This document shows, in pieces, positions 17,054 to 24,900 of a stretch of 64,000 nucleotides of DNA; the stretch's first letter is position 1; each line of letters begins with the position of its first letter. The position numbers and the translations under genes are program-made. This stretch comes from Halobacillus ihumii (GTDB taxonomy: Bacteria > Bacillota > Bacilli > Bacillales > Halobacillaceae), in contig NZ_CACVAO010000001.1 in the NCBI RefSeq assembly GCF_902726645.1, forward strand, positions 1,984,001-2,048,000, given 5' to 3'. The notes under the pieces are model-generated. The model searched no databases and was not told the origin of the DNA. It saw only the letters and a list, made by a program, of their open reading frames with translations.

Positions 17054-17212
17054 TCAACTTCCTCCTATATAATAGCCATAAATTCTCCTTGCAGACCCGT
17101 TTCTATAAAGACTCAGCTTCGAGATGGATCCACTAAAAACAAATATCTTGCTCCATTTTGTTTTACTTAGTAAGCATAAGGTAACTAAGTATTGTAGAAA
17201 GGAGCCATTCTT

Positions 17213-17404
17213 ATGGAAATACTAGCTGTCGTTTTAGTGGCTATCGGCATAATAGCTGTCCGAGTAATCAGTTTTTTCTATCCTAGTTGGAAAGAGATAA
17301 AAGGGGAGCATTTATCGGAACGTAAACGCTTTGGCTATGGTGTATTAGGAATCGGTATTTTATTGCTAATGTTTATACTAAGCCAATTCATCATCAGAAT
17401 TTAG
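17213..17404 (+). CDS. Small two-helix membrane protein
   Basis: 63 residues with two helices (about 2-22 and 42-60) flanking a charged loop (WKEIKGEHLSERKRFG). AAAGGAG precedes the ATG. One of the few small genes here read in the same direction as the repeats. Confidence 0.6.
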   Translation: MEILAVVLVAIGIIAVRVISFFYPSWKEIKGEHLSERKRFGYGVLGIGILLLMFILSQFIIRI

Positions 17405-17452
17405 GCCCATTACTTTATTAAGCAATCGCTCTCCGATTATTGAATAGTCCCA
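17403..17452 (+). repeat. Intergenic repeat copy (short)
   Basis: GGCCCATTACTTTATTAAGCAATCGCTCTCCGATTATTGAATAG. It begins in the stop codon region of the preceding gene. Confidence 0.6.
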
Positions 17453-17467
17453 TGACCAATCAACATT

Positions 17468-17779
17468 TTATTTTTTGAATCTATTCCATGAATTTGTATA
17501 AATAAGCATAAATACAAAAATTACAATGAATAGGATAATCCCAACAATTAATAACCACCTTATTTCAAGTGCTTCACTAAGCACTAAGAACAACAAACTA
17601 AATGATAAAGCAAACATCACTTTCCCCATAAACTTACTCAAGGTGATTTCATCATATTTTTCTTTTTCTTCCTCTGACATCGAATTAAAGCCTGCAATTA
17701 AGAAAGCTCCCTTTCCACTTGAAAATATAATACCACATATAAGAAATACGACTAATATCACAATAATTGCCCCAGCCAT
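17468..17779 (-). CDS. DUF3784 family membrane protein
   Basis: 103 residues. One N-terminal helix, then the motif GKGAFLIAGFNSMSEEEKEKYD typical of DUF3784, then two more helices (about 53-70 and 74-95). The family is common in Firmicutes and has no known function. Confidence 0.82.
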   Translation of the reverse strand: MAGAIIVILVVFLICGIIFSSGKGAFLIAGFNSMSEEEKEKYDEITLSKFMGKVMFALSFSLLFLVLSEALEIRWLLIVGIILFIVIFVFMLIYTNSWNRFKK

Positions 17780-17829
17780 TTATCTCTCCCCTTGAATCAT
17801 AATGATTTTTATTATCTTTTGGCATTTAC

Positions 17830-17945
17830 ACCAATTATTTCAAGTCTTCTATAATTACACAAGAAGTTATTCCATTAAATGGCCCTATTCATGCAAAAAG
17901 GCGCAAATCCTTTATTTCGGAAATGCGCCCTTTAGTTGAAGATGG
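17830..17945 (+). repeat. Intergenic hairpin repeat copy
   Basis: CCAATTATTTCAAG, GTTATTCCATTAAATGGCCC and hairpin GGCGCA...TGCGCC (17900-17929) with TCC/GGA inner pairing. The stop codon of the NUDIX pseudogene (17932-17934) lies inside it. Confidence 0.75.
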
Positions 17946-18327
17946 ATTGTATTTTATAAACAACTTCTTTGGGCTTAACGTCAAGATGTGAAAGATTTTC
18001 TATATCTACCCACATCCGCAAGTAAGTACCTCTATTTCTGTTTTCATCAGTGTACTCTTCACCTTGCCCAGTACCGAAAGTTCCTTCGATGATTTCAGCT
18101 AAGAAAAAGTATTGTGTTCCATTAAACTAAGTCTTTTCAAGGCACTCTTTAACTTTGACTGTTACACCTAATTCCTCAAATGCTTCTCTTTTTGCCCCTG
18201 TTTCCGGATTTTCACCCACTTCTATTCCTCCGCCGGAGAAAACATAGTAAACGGAACCATTCCTAGTTCTTTTAATCAGTCCAACTTTCTTATTATCTAT
18301 AAGCACAACAGAACCTCTATCTCTCAC
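17932..18327 (-). pseudogene. NUDIX hydrolase interrupted by an in-frame TAG
   Basis: From 18327 the frame reads a NUDIX domain with the box GGGIEVGENPETGAKREAFEELG. The Nudix signature GX5EX7REUXEEXGU is satisfied, so the catalytic residues are intact. At 18127-18129 a single TAG interrupts the frame. After it the same frame continues without shift (NGTQYFFLAEIIEGTFGTG...) for 64 more residues to TAA at 17932-17934. The total of about 130 residues is the normal NUDIX length. This is either a recent nonsense mutation, a sequencing error or, less likely, readthrough. Confidence 0.8.
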
Positions 18328-18364
18328 AAATCTTCCCCCTAATTAACCCTGCGTTTCAATAAGT

Positions 18365-18432
18365 CATATTCCGTTAAATGGGCCCAAAAAAGAAAACGCG
18401 TTTTTCGATAAACGCGCTCCTTTTATTGAATA
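18365..18432 (+). repeat. Intergenic hairpin repeat copy
   Basis: ATATTCCGTTAAATGGGCCC followed by hairpin ACGCGTTTTTCGATAAACGCG (18395-18415) and TTTATTGAATAACTTTG. Confidence 0.75.
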
Positions 18433-18445
18433 ACTTTGGGAAAGC

Positions 18446-19582
18446 TCAACCATCAAGAAAGGCTTTTAATTTCTCTTCCCAGCCAGAGCTTCCTGTAAGC
18501 ATGGCTAATTGAAAAGCGGAGGAACTATTTGAAAGCTTAACTGTTTCGTAGCCATAGATGTCGTTAAAAAAGACTGCTAACTCCGTTTTATTTCCTTGCT
18601 TATCTTCTGCATAGAAAGCATATGTGAGAATGTAAGCCGTTGAACCTCCCTTGCCGCCTAAATTTTTAAATCTTTTTTGATTTTTCTGTCCGTTCATTGG
18701 CCACTCCATAATTGGCTGCAAGTGCTCCCAAATACGCGATGGAAAATACAACCCTTCGTTCATTCTCCGTACAATTGAAACATATTCTGAAGTCGTGGAA
18801 CGAACAAATCGTTTGGACGCTAGCCTATCAAATGCGATATTGTGCCATGCCTTTATGTTCACCTTGTTTTTATAGTCACCATTTATATCTTGAATGAGTT
18901 TATCGTGAATTTTAATGGACTCTTCAATATAAGCTGCTTGCGACATATCCTTAATGTATGCCGCTATCTTTTTTGCATCCTTTTTATTATGTATATTAAG
19001 CTTCTTTTGATGTGCAATCTCATATGGAATAAAAAGGGCTGATACAAAGGGGTAAATTTGCTCGTGCCTCGACAACTGTAGCTTTTCGGGATTAGCATTT
19101 ATTTTGTCGAGTCCCAGCCGCATCATCAAGAATTCTGTGTTAGCGTTTGAGCTATGGGATATCATTCCTTTTGCAATCTCCACCAGTGAGACAGTGCCGT
19201 CTTGCAAAAGTCCCTGCTCTTTCATTGTTTTCAACCATACTTCATGAGCGCCGCCATCTGTCCCAGGTATATAAAAACGTGCTAAATCATCTGTTTTAAT
19301 TCTTTCAGCTGGATCAATTTCAGTATGTGCTGCTTGTTGAGAATATTCAATAGCTATAATAATCTTCACTGTGCTTGCCAATGATAGCAATCGATCAGAT
19401 TGAACGTTGGCAAGACTTTTTCCGTTTTTTATAATAGACAACGAAGCTCTTTCTGGATTTTTAGCAATAAAATTTAAAACATAATCTGCATCAGGTTTTT
19501 TCATCCAATGACTTAACCAAAAGAATCCCATTACTAACAAAAGAACAAAAAAACCGATGAAAATAAAGATGTATAAAAACAA
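18446..19582 (-). CDS. Serine hydrolase of the class A beta-lactamase/transpeptidase fold
   Basis: 378 residues. An N-terminal membrane helix (about 2-24) anchors an extracellular domain. The three penicillin-interacting motifs are visible: SxxK as STVK (about residue 69), SxN as SSN (in ISHSSNANTEF, about 144) and KTG-like KGG (in GGKGGSTAY, about 318). No clear Glu of the omega loop was identified, so it may be a carboxypeptidase, esterase or cell-wall hydrolase rather than a true beta-lactamase. The gene is alone, between repeat copies. Confidence 0.8.
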   Translation of the reverse strand: MFLYIFIFIGFFVLLLVMGFFWLSHWMKKPDADYVLNFIAKNPERASLSIIKNGKSLANVQSDRLLSLASTVKIIIAIEYSQQAAHTEIDPAERIKTDDLARFYIPGTDGGAHEVWLKTMKEQGLLQDGTVSLVEIAKGMISHSSNANTEFLMMRLGLDKINANPEKLQLSRHEQIYPFVSALFIPYEIAHQKKLNIHNKKDAKKIAAYIKDMSQAAYIEESIKIHDKLIQDINGDYKNKVNIKAWHNIAFDRLASKRFVRSTTSEYVSIVRRMNEGLYFPSRIWEHLQPIMEWPMNGQKNQKRFKNLGGKGGSTAYILTYAFYAEDKQGNKTELAVFFNDIYGYETVKLSNSSSAFQLAMLTGSSGWEEKLKAFLDG

Positions 19583-19629
19583 TGGAATCTACCTTTCAGA
19601 CAATAATAACGTTGTTAAAATTTTATCCA

Positions 19630-19690
19630 TTAAGCCCATAACGAGTACAATTCTTATTCCTGATATGCGCCCCGATTGATTAAGACGTTG
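19630..19690 (+). repeat. Intergenic repeat copy (degenerate)
   Basis: TTAAGCCCATAACG, TTCTTATTCCTGATATGCGCCCCGATTGATTAAGACG. Core matches the right hairpin arm of other copies. Confidence 0.5.
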
Positions 19691-19700
19691 TTACAGCTTG

Positions 19701-20041
19701 TCATTCAGTGAAGCTAGCAAGATTCTCTAGTGTGGACTTCAAACCTTCGTCGTGATCCTTCTTCCGTATTCCTTCAGGTACATTTTCACAAACGATAGTA
19801 ACCTTTGTGCCTTCTGAAATGGCTTCCAAAAGCCATTTCTGTCTCATCTCACCCGAGAACGCTGGATCATCGGAATCGAATATTACTGATTGCACTATTC
19901 GCTTGTCTGGAACCAACTCCAAAAACTTCCCCACGAGGCCAACGCCTCCGAGTTTAAGAATGCCTGATAGATGGTTTGCGGTGATGCCATAATCACTCTT
20001 GACGCAGAATCTGTTCTCTTATTGCTTGACCAATTCGCCAT
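19701..20041 (-). pseudogene. SRPBCC (AHSA1-like) protein with an internal deletion
   Basis: The start codon is at 20039-20041 with GGAGGG upstream. The N-terminal part reads MANWSSNKRTDSASRVIMAS and continues to SEALASW. It then joins, in another frame, KFLELVPDKRIVQ...WLLEAISEGTKVTIVCENVPEGI to the normal C-terminus. In AHSA1-type proteins about 50 residues lie between these parts. An internal deletion with frame change has therefore destroyed the gene. Confidence 0.75.
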
Positions 20042-20120
20042 GATAAAACCCTCCTTATTGAGGTTCTCACTGAGTCAATATTTTTAAGTTTATCACATAT
20101 GAATGCTAAAAACTTCTTTT

Positions 20121-20292
20121 CGATTGCTCAACAATCTGGCCCTTATATGTAAGATTGGCGCTTACCTTTATTCAAGATAAGCGCCCCGATAACAGAATAC
20201 TTGATTTCAAGATAATATTAATAACGATCTTTCGCTTTTGCCACCGTTTTTTTAATAAACACAGAACTCCTATTAGCTGGTATTGTGGCATA
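20121..20292 (+). repeat. Intergenic hairpin repeat, fullest copy
   Basis: Shows all blocks in order: CTCAACAATCTGGCCC, the perfect 8-bp stem GGCGCTTA/TAAGCGCC (20157-20185), ACTTGATTTCAAGATAATATTAATAACGATC, GCTTTTGCC and ACTCCTATTAGCTGGTATTG. Useful as the reference copy. With its flanks it fills the gap 20042-20419. Confidence 0.8.
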
Positions 20293-20419
20293 ATCAAATC
20301 AAGGTTCTTAATCTGGCGCAACCACTAATTGAATATATAACAACATACCAAAAAGAACGGTTGAATAACTTCGATGAAGTATCACACTCTAAGATAAAAG
20401 CTTTGGAGGGTGATCTTTT

Positions 20420-20878
20420 ATGGCTAGTTTTTTTAGGATAGTAAACGCAATAATTTTGTGGACTATTGTAATATTATTCCTCCCAAAATACGCCTTTAAA
20501 AAATATTTACCAGTTACATTATTTTGCTCCTGTTTCTTTTTAATACAATCACTTCTAAACTCAATTTTCAAATGGTGGGAAGTAAAAGGAGGATTAAAGT
20601 ACAGAATATTTGATGATTTAGCATTTATATTTGGGCCGTTTTTTACAATCAATTTATGGGTTTTTCATTTAACATTTGGAAAATTATCCATTTACGCATT
20701 TTGTAATTTACTGATGGATCTTATTTATGCTTATCCCCTAAATGCACTTTTTCAAAAAATAGGTCATTATAAATTAAAAAGGGAAACCTCTACAGCACTT
20801 TTTATCAAAACTTATTTTCTAGCTCTTTTGAATTATCTCTTTCAAAAGTTCTTCAAAAAACCAAATTCTTCAAAGTAA
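20420..20878 (+). CDS. Uncharacterised polytopic membrane protein
   Basis: 152 residues with about four hydrophobic segments (5-22, 30-46, 70-92, 98-115) and a basic C-terminus (KKPNSSK). GGAGG-like GGAGGGTGA precedes the ATG. Conserved-looking motifs KWWEVKGGLKYRIFDDLA and LLMDLIYAYPLN suggest a Bacillus-specific membrane family, perhaps CBO0543-like; I cannot assign a function. Confidence 0.65.
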   Translation: MASFFRIVNAIILWTIVILFLPKYAFKKYLPVTLFCSCFFLIQSLLNSIFKWWEVKGGLKYRIFDDLAFIFGPFFTINLWVFHLTFGKLSIYAFCNLLMDLIYAYPLNALFQKIGHYKLKRETSTALFIKTYFLALLNYLFQKFFKKPNSSK

Positions 20879-20960
20879 TCTAACCATAAATCAAGTGATT
20901 AAACTGGGCTTTTGTTAAAGACAGTCTTTAAACTGTTTGTAAAGAGTATTATACTCTTAT

Positions 20961-21040
20961 TAACTCCTCAACAATGCCCTTTAAATCTAAAAAGATCACT
21001 ACCCTTATTCAATTCAAGGATAGCGCCCTTTAATTGAACA
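20961..21040 (+). repeat. Intergenic hairpin repeat copy
   Basis: CTCCTCAACAATGCCC then hairpin CTACCCTT/AAGGATAG (20999-21023, one mismatch) and GCGCCCTTTAATTGAAC. Confidence 0.65.
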
Positions 21041-21066
21041 AGGATGTAATGAAGAGTGGAATCTAC

Positions 21067-21264
21067 TTATTTATTACTTCTTAAATTAATAAAATAATAA
21101 ATCGTTACAGCGCCAATACCAGATATTAATGGAAAAACTATATTGGTGACATTTTCATTTTTAATGAAAGAGTCTGTTACCAAGGTTACAAAAAACACTA
21201 CAACAAATCCAACGAGTAAGATTGTGCCTATTTCTTTTATAATAAACACTCCTATAAACAACAC
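21067..21264 (-). CDS. Small two-helix membrane protein
   Basis: Up to 65 residues, two hydrophobic segments (about 10-30 and 40-58), end LRSNK. The ribosome site TAGGAG lies inside the first codons of the open frame, so the true start is probably a few codons downstream (GTG or a non-ATG codon near 21250). No family recognised. Confidence 0.5.
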   Translation of the reverse strand: MLFIGVFIIKEIGTILLVGFVVVFFVTLVTDSFIKNENVTNIVFPLISGIGAVTIYYFINLRSNK

Positions 21265-21319
21265 CAGTGACAGTTTAGTTTTCTAACGTCCATTCACTAT
21301 GATGGATTTAACACTATTC

Positions 21320-21440
21320 ACAATTATATTTTAACACAAAATGGAAAAATGCTTATTCTACAAACTGGCTCTATACAGAAGGACGCGTTATTCGATAAAC
21401 GCGCCCCGTTTACGGAAAACTTTACTTCAAGACAATCTCA
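21320..21440 (+). repeat. Intergenic hairpin repeat copy
   Basis: ATTTTAACACAAAATGGAAA (also found at 24631), TTATTCTACAAACTGGC, hairpin GGACGCGTTATTCGATAAACGCG (21381 on) and ACTTTACTTCAAGACAATCTC. Confidence 0.75.
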
Positions 21441-21626
21441 GGATACATATCTAAGATACTAGAAATTATCAATCCTTGGGAAATAAAGATAAGTTTAAAC
21501 CACCGGATTTCATCATTTGTATCTTATCTTTAAGACTGGTAATGGCCCTTAGATGCCTTTTAGGATTCTTAATTATATATCGGGACATACTATGTACTAA
21601 CTACTCTAAGAAAGTGAGGAACTAAC

Positions 21627-22010
21627 ATGAAAAGAATTGGATTTTTATTAATCAGTTCATCGCTCTTAATAATGTTCACCTATTCTATAGGTACCGGATT
21701 AAATAAACAAGTAAGCGCAGAAAACAATACTGAGATTATCAAGTCTGATATAAAATATCAAAAGAATATAGATGAAGCTTTGAAAGAAGTGGGATATAAA
21801 TTATATAAAGAAGGTTACTCATTTGGGATGGAATATGACATCCTGCCCAACAAAAATGTTGAAATAGAAATAAAAACAGCAGATCAAAAAGCTACTGAAA
21901 ACGTTAAGAATGAGATGAAGCAAATAGCCATGGGGGTTATAAAGGAATCTAAGTATGAACCTAAATTGTTTGAAATTAACGTAACAGATCATAGTAGACA
22001 GGAAAATTAA
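21627..22010 (+). CDS. Secreted protein of unknown function
   Basis: 127 residues with an N-terminal signal peptide (basic MKRIG, hydrophobic core to about 22, cleavage plausible after VSA). The mature part is highly charged, with a predicted alpha/beta pattern: a helix (KNIDEALKEVGYKLYKEG), strands (VEIEIKTAD) and a helix (ATENVKNEMKQIAMGVIKES). This could be a small stand-alone secreted domain. AGTGAGGA precedes the ATG, and a terminator follows at 22029. No family assigned. Confidence 0.65.
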   Translation: MKRIGFLLISSSLLIMFTYSIGTGLNKQVSAENNTEIIKSDIKYQKNIDEALKEVGYKLYKEGYSFGMEYDILPNKNVEIEIKTADQKATENVKNEMKQIAMGVIKESKYEPKLFEINVTDHSRQEN

Positions 22011-22028
22011 ATCTTTCTTTTTTAAGTT

Positions 22029-22060
22029 AATCGCCTTAATCTGTATTAAGGCGATTTTTT
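22029..22060 (+). terminator. Rho-independent terminator
   Basis: AATCGCCTTAAT (22029-22040) pairs perfectly with ATTAAGGCGATT (22045-22056), 4-nt loop, then T run. Confidence 0.9.
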
Positions 22061-22067
22061 AATGTAT

Positions 22068-22143
22068 GTGCTCATTTAATTTAATGGCCTTATGAATGAA
22101 AAATAAGCGCTGATCTTTATTAAAGAAAAGCGCCCCGTTCGTA
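22068..22143 (+). repeat. Intergenic repeat copy, left part, split by IS110 element
   Basis: AATTTAATGGCC and hairpin GCGCTGATCTTT/AAAGAAAAGCGC (22107-22133), then CCCGTTCG. The TATTAGCTGG block expected at its right end is found at 23748, beyond the IS110 element. Confidence 0.7.
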
Positions 22144-22144
22144 A

Positions 22145-22390
22145 TATAAGGTTAGCCAGATTTTTTACTGGTTGACCTTTTTTAATATGGTCTTATTATT
22201 AACGGTAGTCGGGGTAGAACGTAGCGCCCGTGGGGCTAAGATCCCGTCCGCAAAACTGTTCACCCCCTACTTGTATAAACGTGTTTCAGGCTGGTTGGGA
22301 CAATGATCCCGTTTAACAAGCGAACCTACGACGTTACAAGAAGCCTTAGGGGATACCGACATTACGTACATTTAAAGGAGGAGAAATCGT
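22145..22390 (+). ncRNA. Predicted IS110 bridge RNA region
   Basis: The non-coding segment upstream of an IS110 transposase encodes a bridge RNA whose two loops pair with target and donor DNA (established for IS621 and relatives). Here 22200-22340 is rich in paired GC blocks (for example AGATCCCGTCC and GGCTGGTTGGGACAATGATCCCG). Much of the sequence is conserved in the orphan copy at 59745-59985, while short stretches differ. This is the pattern expected of a structured RNA with variable guide loops. Confidence 0.65.
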
Positions 22391-23626
22391 ATGAATCCAG
22401 TCATTGGTCTGGATGTTGCCAAAGGGGAAAGTCAGATTCAAGCGTTTTTAGATAAGGGAGAGCCTTATCGTAAAAGTTTTAGTATCCTGCATAATGTTAA
22501 AGAGCTTAATAAATTTCTTGACTTCTTAAAGGAGATTGAGTCTCTAGCTGGGGGAAAACCTTCGGTTATTTTGGAATCGACTGGACACTACCATACTCCT
22601 ATTATTCAATTTTTAGAGGAACAACAATATATGTATATTATTGTTAATCCATTGATTGCACATCGAGCGAAAAGTTCAAGTTTGCGAAAGGTGAAAACAG
22701 ATGCCATAGATGCCTACAACCTGTGTGAGCTTTATTATAAAGAGGAACTGGAACCTAGTAAGAAAAGAGGGATCCGCCTCTTAAACCTTCGTAATCTAAC
22801 AAGACAGCACGAAACTATTTCAAGTGTAGCAGCACAAACCAAACTACAACTTCAATCGATATTGGACCAAGTATTTCCTGAATATAGAGGAGTATTTGGG
22901 AACCTGTATTCAAAAGTTTCTTTACAGGTACTTTTAATATTTCCAACATCGAAATCAGTTTTAAGTGTCACTGGACCTGTCTTAGCAGATAAAATAGCTT
23001 CACTATGTAAGAGTCGTTCAGATAAATGGGCTAAGGAAAAGGCAAAAAAGCTACGAGATGCAGCAATTCGTAACCCATTTCAAAATAACTTGTATCAAAG
23101 TCATATTATTAACCTAGAAATAATGATAAATATTGTTCTTCAATACCAAGAGCATCTATCAAAGTTAGCTGCTGAAATAGATGCCCTTGCCAAAGAAGTT
23201 GAAGAATATGAATTAATCCAATCTATCCCAGGTATCGGAGAAAAAATTGCGGCAACGATAATTTCTGAAATTGGTGAGATAGAAAGGTTTAATCATCCCA
23301 AAAAGCTCGTTGCATTCACTGGAGTCGATCCTAGTGTGTACTCCTCTGGTAAGTTTACAGCTTCCGTAAACCGTATTACCAAAAGAGGATCTAGCAGATT
23401 AAGACAAGCTCTATTTATGGCTGTTCAATGCGGAATACGAGACGCTCGTAAAAAGAAAACAAGCGTGGAAATCATTCCACGTAATAAAAGATTAAGAGAA
23501 TTTTACGATAAGAAACGCGATGAAGGTAAACCTTTTAGAGTAGCGATCATCGCTTGTGTTAATAAGCTTTTACATTGGATTTTTGCAATGCTTAAAAGTA
23601 ATACAACTTTCCTAGATATAGCTTAA
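22391..23626 (+). CDS. IS110-family transposase (DEDD recombinase)
   Basis: 411 residues. The N-terminal RuvC-like domain (about 1-165) shows the DEDD set: GLDVAKGE (Asp), ILESTGHYH (Glu) and KTDAIDAYNLCEL (Asp pair). A coiled linker (about 230-275) leads to the transposase_20 domain (about 280-400) with IPGIGEKIAATIISEIG, GVDPSVYSSGK and the conserved serine region KRGSSRLRQALF. It works with the upstream bridge RNA. GGAGGAG at -9 gives a strong start. No damage seen. Confidence 0.95.
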   Translation: MNPVIGLDVAKGESQIQAFLDKGEPYRKSFSILHNVKELNKFLDFLKEIESLAGGKPSVILESTGHYHTPIIQFLEEQQYMYIIVNPLIAHRAKSSSLRKVKTDAIDAYNLCELYYKEELEPSKKRGIRLLNLRNLTRQHETISSVAAQTKLQLQSILDQVFPEYRGVFGNLYSKVSLQVLLIFPTSKSVLSVTGPVLADKIASLCKSRSDKWAKEKAKKLRDAAIRNPFQNNLYQSHIINLEIMINIVLQYQEHLSKLAAEIDALAKEVEEYELIQSIPGIGEKIAATIISEIGEIERFNHPKKLVAFTGVDPSVYSSGKFTASVNRITKRGSSRLRQALFMAVQCGIRDARKKKTSVEIIPRNKRLREFYDKKRDEGKPFRVAIIACVNKLLHWIFAMLKSNTTFLDIA

Positions 23627-23744
23627 AAACTATATTAATCAATTTAAATACAAAATCTTCCAACCAGAGCATAACGGAAGGTTATTTGGCATGTTCATTT
23701 TTAGTATAGCATGGAAAACTTAAGATTTTTAATGAAAAATGTTG

Positions 23745-23770
23745 ACAACTATTAGCTGGTTTTATGGAAT
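23745..23770 (+). repeat. Right end of the repeat copy split by IS110
   Basis: CAACTATTAGCTGGTTTTATGG, matching the terminal block of other copies. Confidence 0.6.
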
Positions 23771-23844
23771 ACTGAACTCTTTCCTACATAGGTTATAACT
23801 CCCTTTTCTATGAATAATCTATTTTCAAAGGGGAGGATTAAAAG

Positions 23845-24240
23845 ATGCAACTTAAAATAAACTCTAAAATATTTCTTAGACTTGCAATTCTTCTAGGAAT
23901 AATCGGTTCATTTATTGGTGCCTACTACTGGTGGAATTTCCATATTCCAGACTTTTGGATGCCGAACGAAAGAGAAAATCTTCTTAAAAACCTTTACAGA
24001 GAGACTTCTTATAGACAATATGAAATGGCGTACTTACTATTATTTTTTGTCCCTTCTTGCCTTGGAATTATAGGTGCAGTTTTCAAAAAAGCACATTTTT
24101 TATATTTGGCTTTCTTGCTGAGCTTGCCTGTAGGAGAGTATATTGGATTTAAAGCTCATTCCATTAACTTCGTTCATTTTCCACTGTACTTCTATTTAGC
24201 TTCAGCCATTCTTTTTTCAATGATAAAAAAACAAAAATAA
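23845..24240 (+). CDS. Uncharacterised membrane protein
   Basis: 131 residues with four hydrophobic segments (about 10-28, 62-80, 82-98, 108-125). A conserved-looking WWNFHIPDFW segment follows the first helix. GGGGAGGA precedes the ATG. No family recognised. Confidence 0.6.
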   Translation: MQLKINSKIFLRLAILLGIIGSFIGAYYWWNFHIPDFWMPNERENLLKNLYRETSYRQYEMAYLLLFFVPSCLGIIGAVFKKAHFLYLAFLLSLPVGEYIGFKAHSINFVHFPLYFYLASAILFSMIKKQK

Positions 24241-24242
24241 AA

Positions 24243-24302
24243 TTGCGACGTAAAGGTTTAAGGGGACGCCTTGTTCCACAAGCGCGTCCCAAGTCTTGAA
24301 CA
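24243..24302 (+). repeat. Intergenic hairpin repeat copy
   Basis: Hairpin GGGACGC-CTTG/CAAG-C-GCGTCCC (24263-24290). Relative to the copy at 12987, both members of one base pair have changed (G-C to A-T). Confidence 0.75.
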
Positions 24303-24309
24303 AGCTGCA

Positions 24310-24579
24310 CTACCCATCAACGGATGGTTTTTTATTTGCTATAACAAAAGACACTATTGCAAAACCAATTAAAGAGAAAGCTAAAATTCCGTATGCCGCC
24401 CCTTCGAACCCCCTGATGTTTACGAAACCAATGTAAAACAAGATAATTGCAGCAATTACGGTTAGAATACTTGGTACAATTCGTACAAATAAAGAAAAGT
24501 TTAATTTTCTAAACCACCAAGTAATTAACAATACTAATACTCCTGGGACAATAGCTACGAGAAATGGCCCTCCAATCAT
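24310..24579 (-). CDS. YesK-like membrane protein
   Basis: 89 residues, three hydrophobic segments (about 5-22, 32-52, 62-82). The layout and the segment IGFVNIRGFEGAAYGILAF resemble the YesK family of Bacillus. Function unknown. Confidence 0.6.
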   Translation of the reverse strand: MIGGPFLVAIVPGVLVLLITWWFRKLNFSLFVRIVPSILTVIAAIILFYIGFVNIRGFEGAAYGILAFSLIGFAIVSFVIANKKPSVDG

Positions 24580-24614
24580 TGGTCGCTCACTCCCCTTTTT
24601 TAAAAAGAATTATG

Positions 24615-24702
24615 AAAAGTTATTTTCATTTTAACACAAAATGGAAACCAAGAATTCCTCTGTCTTTTATAATCCTTATTCAACAATATGGCCCTTTTCC
24701 GA
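24615..24702 (+). repeat. Intergenic repeat copy (left part) at the edge of the Tn552-like element
   Basis: ATTTTAACACAAAATGGAAA and TTATTCAACAATATGGCCC; the hairpin part is absent because the transposon sequence begins. Confidence 0.55.
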
Positions 24703-24734
24703 AATAGTGTTTTATTAGTGTTTGTAAAAGTAAA

Positions 24735-24845
24735 CCTTTTCGAACAGTTTAGTTTTACATCTACTAGTGATCTATTTACGTTCGAAAATAACCGAAAACC
24801 ATTTTGTGAACGTCCGCGGTTTCGTCTATACATTTACGAACGATT
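24735..24845 (+). promoter_or_regulatory. Candidate resolution (res) site
   Basis: The region upstream of the resolvase has repeated short motifs of the type CGAAC, ACGTTCG, GTGAACG and ACGAACG in both orientations, as expected of paired resolvase-binding subsites. Individual subsites were not resolved. Confidence 0.35.
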
Positions 24846-24900
24846 TGATGTATAATTAAGAATATAAAAATAACTCTTATAGAAAGGTGCATCCTAGAAT

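Larger units (their letters stand above)
22144..23745 (+). mobile_element. IS110-family insertion sequence
   Basis: Contains a 250-bp non-coding left end that matches the bridge-RNA position of the IS110 group, and one intact transposase. No terminal inverted repeats, as expected for the family. The ends are approximate; they are inferred from the interrupted repeat (left flank at 22143, right flank CTATTAGCTGG at 23747). Confidence 0.75.

Noticed and set aside
18446..19582. True class A beta-lactamase conferring resistance
   Set aside because: SxxK, SxN and KGG motifs exist, but the omega-loop glutamate is not evident and the spacing is unusual, so only a broader serine-hydrolase call is made.
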